In this document: in pieces, positions 1-5,325 of the stretch
Layout: each line of letters starts with the position of its first letter
Position numbering within the stretch: the first letter of the stretch is position 1
From: Nitrospinota bacterium
Lineage (GTDB): Bacteria > JAUXIQ01
Length of the DNA stretch: 5,487 nt
Assembly (NCBI GenBank): GCA_030620925.1
Contig: JAUXIQ010000160.1
Coordinates: 1-5,487, forward strand
Direction: 5' to 3'
Notes under the pieces: generated by a model
Databases searched by the model: none
The model's input: the letters and a program-made list of their open reading frames with translations, nothing else
What the model was told of the DNA's origin: nothing
Position numbers and translations under genes: made by a program

Positions 1-21
1 AATCGCGTTCACTTCGCACAA

Positions 22-190
22 CTAAGCGATGCGCTCGAGAGCGGCTATTGCCCCTGCAAAGTATGCCGGCCTGTCTGAGCCGATTTTCTCGAAATATGAT
101 ATAATGGTACAATTCCAGATATTCTTTTGCCTTGCGCTTTTTAAAAAACCCTTTAAAATGGTTCCTCATATTTTCCCTGTTCATAATCAT
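22..190 (-). pseudogene. Possible frameshifted gene remnant, unrecognised
   Basis: This is a tentative call. On the minus strand, one frame starts at ATG (188-190; other in-frame ATGs at 182-184 and 167-169, the last preceded by AGGGA). It reads a lysine-rich helical stretch ending KEYLELYHYI and then degrades into arginine-rich sequence. The frame shifted by one base is open from 165 and reads ISYFEKIG, then DRPAYFAGAIAALERIA, and stops at TAG (22-24). Joined near position 95, the two halves would give one plausible all-helical C-terminal segment of about 50 residues, which suggests a decayed gene end with a one-base indel. No family was recognised. The plus-strand reading frame at 29-289 covers the same bases. 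It is Phe-rich, lacks a ribosome binding site and looks like antisense shadow. The whole stretch may equally be non-coding. Confidence 0.25.
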
Positions 191-363
191 GGTGTGGGCA
201 ATGTTCTGTTTATACGTTTAGGGAAGTTTACGATCGCCTGTTCATTTCAAGCTGAAGAGGGTATCGCCGCTCTACTCAACAGGAAATAGACTCCGGCATG
301 CTGATAGCGCTCTGGTGAGAACCCTCCATGGCATACTCACTGCTTTAACTATATTGACCAAAA

Positions 364-377
364 CCCTCTATTGAGGG
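364..377. repeat. Small perfect inverted repeat upstream of the OYE gene
   Basis: CCCTC and GAGGG are separated by TATT, giving a 5-bp stem with a 4-nt loop about 75 nt before the OYE start codon. It lies directly after a TTGACC box. It could be a small operator or a leader hairpin. On the minus strand it is followed by TTTTGG, so a weak minus-strand terminator is another reading. It is short enough to be chance. Confidence 0.25.
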
Positions 378-440
378 AAAGATTATCCCGTAGAAAAACG
401 CTGTGCCAAGAATACTGAATAACCACGATATACCTATAGT

Positions 441-445
441 GGAGG
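441..445 (+). promoter_or_regulatory. Ribosome binding site of the OYE-family gene
   Basis: GGAGG sits 7 nt before ATG 453. This strong Shine-Dalgarno match fixes the start codon. The encoded N-terminus (MSAIFQPGKIGTLEIKNRIV) is also the usual beginning of this enzyme family. Confidence 0.8.
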
Positions 446-452
446 ACGAGCC

Positions 453-1559
453 ATGTCCGCAATTTTCCAACCGGGGAAAATCGGAACTCTGGAGATCAAG
501 AACAGGATTGTGCGTTCCGCGACTTATGAGGGGATGGCCACAGCCCGTGGCGAGATGACTCAAGAACTGCTGAGCATGAGCGAGGAGTTGGCTCGCGGTG
601 AGGTGGGCCTGATAATAACCGGTTTCAGCTATGTCCTGGCAAGCGGCAGGGGAGCACCCTACATGACCGCCATTTATAACAACGAACACGTAACCGGCTT
701 CCAAGAATTAGCGCACAGAGTGCACCAGGCTGGAGGCAAAATCTGCGCTCAATTGGCCCATAGTGGCCGTAAGACCACGCCGGAAATCATCGGCGGCGAA
801 ACTCCCATGGGCCCATCCCCCATCCCTTACACCAATTCACATACCACCCCCAGGGAGATGACCAAGGACGATATACGGGAAGTGGTGGAGGCGTTCGGCC
901 ATGCGGCAAGACGAGTCAGGGAGGCCGGCTTCGATGCCGTGCAGCTTCACTGCGCTCACGGATACCTTTTGAGCGCCTTTATTTCACCCCACTCCAACAA
1001 CAGGACGGACGAATACGGCGGCACGGTGGAAAACCGGGGTCGAATAGTGCTCGAGGTTTACCGCGCGGTGCGGAAAATGGTTGGTAGCAAGTACCCGGTG
1101 CTGGTAAAGATGAATGCGGAGGACCTGCTGGAAGATGGTCTCACCCTTGAACAGTCGGTGCGTACAGCGCGGATGCTGACGGTCAGGGGAATAGACGCCA
1201 TAGAAATAAGCGCCGGCGGCGCCGAGGGCAACACCCGTTCGGCACGCACCGATATCAATACTCCCGAAAATGAAGCCTACCTGCTCCCATACGCTCGGGA
1301 GTTCAAAAAGCACGTGGGGTCTGTACCTTTGATACTGGTGGGAGGGATGCGCTCACCGGAGGTGATAGAAAAAGTGCTTGAGGAAGGCGATGCGGAGTTC
1401 GTTTCCATGTCCCGTCCGCTTATATGGGAACCCCATCTGATAAAGAGGTGGAAGGAAGGAGACCGCGAGAGAGCCAAGTGCATCTCCTGCAATCAGTGTT
1501 ATTCGGAGGTTTCAACCGGAACTACTTATTGTCACGTGTTGAACAAAGAACAGGAATAA
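453..1559 (+). CDS. NADH:flavin oxidoreductase / ene-reductase, Old Yellow Enzyme family with C-terminal Fe-S Cys motif
   Basis: This 368-residue cytoplasmic enzyme has an FMN-binding TIM barrel. The family reduces activated C=C bonds of enones, enoates or enoyl-CoAs with hydride from a nicotinamide. Visible hallmarks are the N-terminal GTLEIKNRIVRSAT, the QLAHSGR strand (100-106), the signature HCAHGYLLSAFISPHSNNR followed by YGG and ENR (166-196) with the substrate/flavin His pair H166 and H169, the FMN-phosphate loop VGGM (296-299) and SRP near 320. The C-terminus has C343, C346, C349 and C360, in the position of the 4Fe-4S ligands of 2,4-dienoyl-CoA reductase (FadH) and enoate reductases. 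It ends right after them, so the FAD/NAD(P)H domain of those larger enzymes is absent. Electrons must therefore come directly from NAD(P)H or from a partner protein. It is probably co-transcribed with the dehydrogenase 18 nt downstream. The substrate is unknown; the family call is secure. Confidence 0.93.
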   Translation: MSAIFQPGKIGTLEIKNRIVRSATYEGMATARGEMTQELLSMSEELARGEVGLIITGFSYVLASGRGAPYMTAIYNNEHVTGFQELAHRVHQAGGKICAQLAHSGRKTTPEIIGGETPMGPSPIPYTNSHTTPREMTKDDIREVVEAFGHAARRVREAGFDAVQLHCAHGYLLSAFISPHSNNRTDEYGGTVENRGRIVLEVYRAVRKMVGSKYPVLVKMNAEDLLEDGLTLEQSVRTARMLTVRGIDAIEISAGGAEGNTRSARTDINTPENEAYLLPYAREFKKHVGSVPLILVGGMRSPEVIEKVLEEGDAEFVSMSRPLIWEPHLIKRWKEGDRERAKCISCNQCYSEVSTGTTYCHVLNKEQE

Positions 1560-1577
1560 AAGACCGGTTCTGGTGTT

Positions 1578-2540
1578 ATGAAAGCTCTTCTCTTTAACGG
1601 TAAGCTGGAGTATAGAGAGGACGTTCGTCCTCCACGGCGGAGGGTGGGGGAAGTCCTGATAAAAGTGGTCCTGGCCGGAATATGCAGAACGGATTTGGAG
1701 ATAACGCGAGGCTACATGGGATTCAGAGGCATACCCGGCCACGAATTCGTGGGCCTGGTGGAAGACGACCGTTACCCCGAGCTGGACGGCAAACGGGTTG
1801 TGGGAGAGATAAATTGTCCCTGCGGAAAATGTGAAACTTGCGAGCAGGGCCTGGGGAATCATTGCCCGTCGAGAACAGTCCTGGGCATTGCGGAGAGGAA
1901 CGGGGCCTTCGCCGAATACACCATGCTTCCGAATAACAACCTCCACGAGGTCCCTGATTCCCTTACCGATGAAGAAGCCGTGTTCACCGAGCCGTTGGCG
2001 GCGGCGATTCAGATAACCCGACAGGTTCCAATAAGGCCCGATACCGAAGTGGTAATACTGGGGGCCGGGAAGCTGGGACTACTGGCGGCACAGGTGATAG
2101 GAAGGATAAGTCGCAAGACGACGCTGGTGGCAAAGCACCCATCAAAATTACGGCTTATCGATGATATGGATATCAACCTCAAGACGTCGAGCGAATTCCA
2201 AAATGAAGCCAAAAGGGATGCCCAGGTAGTGGTGGAGTGCACCGGTTCTTCCACGGGTTTGAAACTGGCCAAGGAGATAGTCTCTCCCCGGGGTACAATA
2301 GTATTGAAGAGCACGTATGCCCGTAACTCAGCGCTTAATTTTTCCGATGTTGTGGTTAACGAGGTCACCTTGATCGGATCGAGGTGCGGACCGTTCCCCT
2401 CCGCTCTTCAAATGCTGAAGCGGGGAGAGGTTTCCGTCCGGCCGCTTATTTCAGTCTCCTTCCAGCTTAAAGACGGCCTTCAAGCATTCCAGGAAGCATT
2501 AAAGAAAAACTATACCAAAGTGCTCCTCTATATCTCCTGA
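1578..2540 (+). CDS. Zinc-dependent medium-chain dehydrogenase (alcohol/polyol dehydrogenase superfamily)
   Basis: This 320-residue MDR enzyme (threonine/sorbitol dehydrogenase-like) interconverts an alcohol and a ketone or aldehyde with NAD(P). The GroES-like N-terminal domain carries the catalytic zinc set C36 (GICRTD), H55-E56 (GHE) and, by family analogy, E138 in TEPLA. It also has the structural zinc cysteines C82, C85, C88 and C96 (C-x2-C-x2-C-x7-C), plus an extra C80. The Rossmann domain has GAGKLG at 162-167. The second beta strand ends in VAKHPSKL with no Asp/Glu, a basic end that would suit NADP(H), although this is inference. The length is slightly below the usual 340-350 residues, with no domain missing. 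The start follows the OYE stop by 18 nt and has only a weak ribosome site (TGGTG very close to the ATG), so translational coupling to the upstream gene is likely. Substrate unknown. Confidence 0.92.
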   Translation: MKALLFNGKLEYREDVRPPRRRVGEVLIKVVLAGICRTDLEITRGYMGFRGIPGHEFVGLVEDDRYPELDGKRVVGEINCPCGKCETCEQGLGNHCPSRTVLGIAERNGAFAEYTMLPNNNLHEVPDSLTDEEAVFTEPLAAAIQITRQVPIRPDTEVVILGAGKLGLLAAQVIGRISRKTTLVAKHPSKLRLIDDMDINLKTSSEFQNEAKRDAQVVVECTGSSTGLKLAKEIVSPRGTIVLKSTYARNSALNFSDVVVNEVTLIGSRCGPFPSALQMLKRGEVSVRPLISVSFQLKDGLQAFQEALKKNYTKVLLYIS

Positions 2541-2748
2541 AAAACTTTTACCGGCAGGGCCACAAACTAAGCGATAGAAGCAGGCTTGCCACCCTATCTA
2601 CTCCAAAATACTTTGAACTATTCCCTGTCAGTCGATATATTTGTGATGGGGAAGAGTTTTAATTTACAGGCCAATAATGATTTCTACTTGACTATAAGTA
2701 ATTGCGTCTCACTCGAATTGCAACGACGAAAACGGACAGGATGCTGAC
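2541..2748. other. Intergenic leader before rtcB
   Basis: This 208-nt A+T-rich gap has no convincing terminator or promoter. Possible boxes (TTTACA 2663-2668, TTGACT 2688-2693, TATAAG 2693-2698) do not pair at 16-18 nt. No sigma54-type GG/GC pair was found, unlike the sigma54-controlled rtc operon of E. coli. A short open frame (ATG 2646 to TGA 2745-2747) ends one base before the rtcB start but has no ribosome site. Confidence 0.45.
2737..2741 (+). promoter_or_regulatory. Ribosome binding site of rtcB
   Basis: CAGGA lies 7 nt before ATG 2749 and supports that start. The nearer ATG at 2741 overlaps the site and is out of frame with rtcB, so it is not the start. Confidence 0.65.
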
Positions 2749-4188
2749 ATGCAGTTAAAGAAAATAGACGATTATAGATGGGAAATCCCAAAAGGATACA
2801 GGGACTATATGCGGGTGCCGGGGATAATTTACGCCGACAAGCGCCTGCTTCAAGACATCACCAAGGATAACTCCCTGGAGCAAGTGGTCAATGGGGCGAG
2901 TTTTCCCGGTATCGTGAAGGCTTCCCTGGCCATGCCGGACATCCACTACGGTTACGGGCTGCCCATCGGGGGCGTAGTGGCTACCGATGTGGAAGAGGGA
3001 GTCATCTCCCCCGGCGCCACAGGCTACGACATAAACTGCGGCGTGCGCGCCTTGAGGAGTAATCTCAACAAGGAAGATATAAAAGACCTGTTGCGGGAGT
3101 TGGTGGAAGACCTTTTCCGGAGCATTCCGGCGGGAGTGGGTTCTAAAGGGCCCATAAAACTCAACAAGGATGAGCAGCGCAAAGTGTCACTGCAAGGCGC
3201 TAAGTGGGCCGTGGAAAACGGCTACGGGGAACGAGAGGACCTGGAGTTCTGTGAGTCCAGCGGCTGCATCGAGGACGCTGTTCACGAAAAAGTCAGTGAG
3301 AAAGCCCTGGAGAGGGGACGGGCCCAACTTGGAACTCTGGGGTCGGGTAACCACTTCGTTGAAGTCCAGCACATCCAGGAAATATATGACCGTGAGGCGG
3401 CAGAAGTTCTAGGGCTCCGGGAAGGGCAGGTTATTGTGATGATTCATACCGGCTCTCGCGGCCTCGGCCACCAGGTTTGCACCGATTATCTGCAGGTAAT
3501 GGATAGGGCCGTCAGGAAATATGGAATAGCTTTGCCCGACCGCCAACTGGTCTGCTCGCCATATAATTCTCCGGAGGGACAGGATTACCTGGGCGCCATG
3601 CGCTCCGCGGCTAACTTCGCATGGGCCAACCGCCAGTGCATCACCCATTGGGTACGTGAAACCTTCCTGAAAATCCTGGGGATGAGCCCCGGAGACCTGG
3701 GCCTTTCTCTCATATACGATGTAGCGCACAACATCATAAAATTAGAGGCCCACGATGTGGAGGGTAAAAAGCTGCGCCTGGCGGTGCATAGGAAAGGAGC
3801 CACCAGGGCCTTCCCTCCCAACCACCCGGATATCCCTCGTTTGTATAGATCGGTCGGGCAGCCGGTTATCATCCCCGGAGACATGGGAAGGGCTTCTTTC
3901 ATCCTGGTGGGCACCGAAGGGGCAATGAGCGAGACTTTCGGCAGCACCTGCCATGGCGCGGGGAGGCTTCTGAGCCGTAAAGGGGCGATGAGGGCGGCCA
4001 AAGGCAGATCTATCAGGGAGGAGCTGGAGGCGGAGGGCATCATGGTGAGGGCGGCGAGCAAAGCCACCATAGATGAAGAGATGCCGGAGGCTTATAAGAA
4101 TGTTTCCGACGTCGTCAACGTGGTGCACAACGCGGGGATATCCAAAAAGGTCGCCAAAATGGTGCCCATGTGCGTGATTAAAGGTTAG
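2749..4188 (+). CDS. rtcB: tRNA-splicing / RNA-repair ligase RtcB
   Basis: RtcB joins RNA 2',3'-cyclic-phosphate or 3'-phosphate ends to 5'-OH ends using GTP and Mn2+, through a GMP-histidine intermediate. In bacteria it is an RNA-repair enzyme; in archaea and animals it also seals split tRNAs. The 479-residue length matches the family (about 480 without an intein). All key residues are visible: D94 and C97 in GYDINCGVR, N201-H202 in GSGNHF, H233 in IHTGSRGLGH, H327 in DVAHN, and the guanylated histidine H402 in CHGAGR. They correspond to D95, C98, N202/H203, H234, H329 and H404 of the Pyrococcus horikoshii enzyme. RtcB genes sometimes carry inteins; this one has none. The activating partner archease, often a neighbour, is not encoded here. 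It stands alone, 208 nt after the dehydrogenase and 185 nt before the stress protein gene. The assignment is essentially certain. Confidence 0.98.
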   Translation: MQLKKIDDYRWEIPKGYRDYMRVPGIIYADKRLLQDITKDNSLEQVVNGASFPGIVKASLAMPDIHYGYGLPIGGVVATDVEEGVISPGATGYDINCGVRALRSNLNKEDIKDLLRELVEDLFRSIPAGVGSKGPIKLNKDEQRKVSLQGAKWAVENGYGEREDLEFCESSGCIEDAVHEKVSEKALERGRAQLGTLGSGNHFVEVQHIQEIYDREAAEVLGLREGQVIVMIHTGSRGLGHQVCTDYLQVMDRAVRKYGIALPDRQLVCSPYNSPEGQDYLGAMRSAANFAWANRQCITHWVRETFLKILGMSPGDLGLSLIYDVAHNIIKLEAHDVEGKKLRLAVHRKGATRAFPPNHPDIPRLYRSVGQPVIIPGDMGRASFILVGTEGAMSETFGSTCHGAGRLLSRKGAMRAAKGRSIREELEAEGIMVRAASKATIDEEMPEAYKNVSDVVNVVHNAGISKKVAKMVPMCVIKG

Positions 4189-4249
4189 CTGTCTGTAATT
4201 CTCTGTCCTGCCGCGCTTTTACTGATTTCTATAACGATGAAAGTAGTTT

Positions 4250-4284
4250 TGGCCGGGTGCTCAATTTGGCGTACCGGGCGGCCA
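4250..4284 (+). terminator. Weak hairpin after rtcB, possible terminator
   Basis: TGGCCG (4250-4255) pairs with CGGCCA (4279-4284). GGT/ACC can extend the stem inward across a three-base bulge. It is followed only by TTCTTT and not a clean U-run, and the loop is large, so termination would be poor. It lies 62 nt after the rtcB stop and just before the stress-gene promoter. Confidence 0.25.
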
Positions 4285-4288
4285 TTCT

Positions 4289-4317
4289 TTGACTCCGGCA
4301 GTAAATAAAATTATATT
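4289..4317 (+). promoter_or_regulatory. Sigma70/SigA-type promoter of the universal stress protein gene
   Basis: The -35 box TTGACT (4289-4294) and -10 box TATATT (4312-4317) are separated by exactly 17 nt, each with 5 of 6 consensus bases. The predicted start of transcription, about 7 nt downstream, falls at the beginning of a run of seven G (4325-4331). This leaves a leader of about 50 nt before ATG 4374. The promoter lies well clear of rtcB, so the stress gene can be expressed independently of it. Confidence 0.7.
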
Positions 4318-4339
4318 AATTTTTGGGGGGGATTAATAT
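4313..4339. promoter_or_regulatory. Inverted repeat overlapping the -10 box, candidate operator
   Basis: ATATTAAT (4313-4320) and ATTAATAT (4332-4339) form a perfect 8-bp inverted repeat with an 11-nt spacer made of TTTT and seven G. The left arm covers most of the -10 box and the right arm lies just after the predicted start site. A dimeric regulator bound here would block the promoter. The right arm also belongs to a 10-bp palindrome, TTAATATTAA (4333-4342). A+T-rich palindromes arise by chance, and no regulator family is recognised from the motif. Confidence 0.4.
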
Positions 4340-4361
4340 TAACCCTAGATTATAAGACAAT

Positions 4362-4366
4362 AAGGA
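4362..4366 (+). promoter_or_regulatory. Ribosome binding site of the universal stress protein gene
   Basis: AAGGA lies 7 nt before ATG 4374. It supports this start, and the protein then begins with the first beta strand of the fold (KILVCLDDS), as expected. Confidence 0.75.
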
Positions 4367-4373
4367 TTAAGCG

Positions 4374-5210
4374 ATGTTAAACAAAATTTTGGTATGCCTG
4401 GATGATTCGGAACGAAGTAAAACGGCCACTCAATACGGCATATACCTGTCCAATCTATTCAATGCCCTGGCCACGGGTCTTCACGTGATAAACATCAAGG
4501 TGTTGCGAAGCTATTACTACGTTGATGCCTCGCTGGCACTCGGATATTCGGGCGACGTTAAAGACCTGTTGCCCCTGGAAGAGGCCATGAACAAGAAAGG
4601 GGACAAAATACTTGAAGAGTTCCGAGAAGCATTTGCGGCAGAGGAAATAGAGGCTGAAACCAGGATAATCAAGGGGGTGGTGGATGATACCATAGTCGAT
4701 GAGGGCAAAAACCACGACTTGATCGTCATTCCGCAGACCGGCGAGCACACCCAATTTATCAAAGGGCTTATGGGCTCCACCACTGAACCCGTCCTGCATA
4801 AGAGCAGCACGGCGGTTCTGGTTACCCCCGGAGATTTTAAAAAGATAGAGAATGCTTTCGCCGCCTACGATGGAAGCAATGCGGCGGGTAACGCACTGAA
4901 ATTCGCCTGCAACTTTTGCAAGCGTCTTAACCTTCCCCTGGCAATACTGATAGTGGAAAACAACGGCGAAAAGAGCAAAAAGATAGGGCAGAGCGCAGAG
5001 GACATCTGCAAAGAGCAGGGAGTAGAGCCGGAGATAGTCGTGGTTCCCGGTTACCCGGAAGAAGAAATACTGAAATTCGCCATAATAAGGAAGATGGACC
5101 TGGCCTTTCTGGGCTCTCACGGGCATACAAGGTTGAGGGAGTTCATCCTGGGGAGCACCACCCTTTTCGTAACCCGCCAGGCTAAGACGGCGGTCCTGGT
5201 GACCAGATAG
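4374..5210 (+). CDS. Tandem-domain universal stress protein (UspA superfamily)
   Basis: This 278-residue cytoplasmic protein has two Usp domains, roughly residues 1-152 and 158-278, in the manner of UspE-type proteins. Family members bind ATP or other ligands and support survival under starvation, redox or oxygen stress; no enzymatic reaction is implied. Domain 1 begins KILVCLDDSERS and ends AVLVTP. Domain 2 begins AFAAYDGSNAA and ends AVLVTR. Domain 2 has the full ATP-binding signature G247-x2-G250-x9-G260-S261, with D166 as the likely adenine-side aspartate. In domain 1 the equivalent stretch (QTGEHTQFIKGLMGS, 121-135) keeps only the final GS, so nucleotide binding there is doubtful. The gene has its own promoter and candidate operator and is transcribed separately from rtcB. 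It converges with the minus-strand gene downstream. The family call is firm; the specific stress is unknown. Confidence 0.93.
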   Translation: MLNKILVCLDDSERSKTATQYGIYLSNLFNALATGLHVINIKVLRSYYYVDASLALGYSGDVKDLLPLEEAMNKKGDKILEEFREAFAAEEIEAETRIIKGVVDDTIVDEGKNHDLIVIPQTGEHTQFIKGLMGSTTEPVLHKSSTAVLVTPGDFKKIENAFAAYDGSNAAGNALKFACNFCKRLNLPLAILIVENNGEKSKKIGQSAEDICKEQGVEPEIVVVPGYPEEEILKFAIIRKMDLAFLGSHGHTRLREFILGSTTLFVTRQAKTAVLVTR

Positions 5211-5325
5211 GCGGCTCTTTTACTGAGGGTCCGGCGGAGGAGGTCAGGGAGGGCTTTTTTCTCAGGGTTGTCTGAACAGTCCTCAAGGAAGCGATATTCT
5301 GAAATAATATCTACGCTATATGTGG
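5211..5325. other. Convergent intergenic region
   Basis: This 115-nt gap separates the plus-strand stress gene from the end of the minus-strand propeller gene. It must contain the 3' ends of both transcripts. A T6 run (5255-5260) follows a purine-rich stretch with no good stem. CTGAG (5223-5227) and CTCAG (5261-5265) are complementary but enclose 33 nt. A better small hairpin is at 5293-5311. No gene was seen. Confidence 0.5.
5293..5311. repeat. Inverted repeat between convergent genes, possible weak bidirectional terminator
   Basis: GATATT (5293-5298) and AATATC (5306-5311) form a perfect 6-bp stem with a 7-nt loop. AGC (5290-5292) and GCT (5315-5317) can extend it across a three-base bulge. 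The stem is A+T-rich. The nearest plus-strand T run (5329-5333) is too far for a classical intrinsic terminator. Confidence 0.3.

Larger units (their letters stand above)
191..452. other. Gene-free upstream region of the oxidoreductase pair
   Basis: Together with the doubtful remnant before it, this makes a stretch of about 450 bases without a convincing gene. It is more A+T-rich than the genes. It contains a small hairpin at 364-377 and the ribosome binding site at 441-445. A TTGACC at 354-359 resembles a -35 box, but no good -10 follows at 16-18 nt (GATTAT at 381-386 is 21 nt away). The promoter of the oxidoreductase pair therefore could not be placed. No tRNA, riboswitch or repeat array was seen. 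Confidence 0.5.

Noticed and set aside
20-30. AACTAAGCGAT repeated at 2565-2575, with the related TTAAGCGATG at the stress gene start (4367-4376)
   Set aside because: Eleven identical bases twice in the window, but the contexts differ, there is no spacing or strand logic, and no extended similarity flanks the copies. Treated as coincidence.
97-105. Extended -10-like TGATATAAT on the plus strand
   Set aside because: Good match to TGnTATAAT, but there is no -35 partner, and the next plausible plus-strand gene starts about 350 nt away. The sequence is A+T-rich enough for chance.
29-289. Plus-strand reading frame of 86 codons at the left end
   Set aside because: No ribosome binding site, Phe-rich composition typical of antisense to a Lys-rich frame, no recognisable domain, and overlap with the better-looking minus-strand remnant.
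2541-2748. Sigma54 promoter upstream of rtcB, by analogy with E. coli rtcBA
   Set aside because: No TGGC-N7/8-TTGC arrangement with correct GG/GC spacing was found in the leader.
4237-4308. A 23-codon frame (begins MKVVLAGCSIWR) between rtcB and the stress gene
   Set aside because: The start of the peptide looks protein-like, but there is no ribosome site, it ends after 23 codons, and it overlaps the stress-gene promoter. Too short to call a gene or remnant.
4455-5126. Long minus-strand frame of 223 codons opposite the stress protein gene
   Set aside because: It lies entirely antisense to a clear Usp gene, lacks its own ribosome site and domain features, and is explained by codon bias of the true gene.
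5223-5265. Intrinsic terminator formed by CTGAG/CTCAG around the T6 run after the stress gene
   Set aside because: The complementary arms enclose 33 nt including the T run itself, so the order stem-then-U-run is wrong for an intrinsic terminator.
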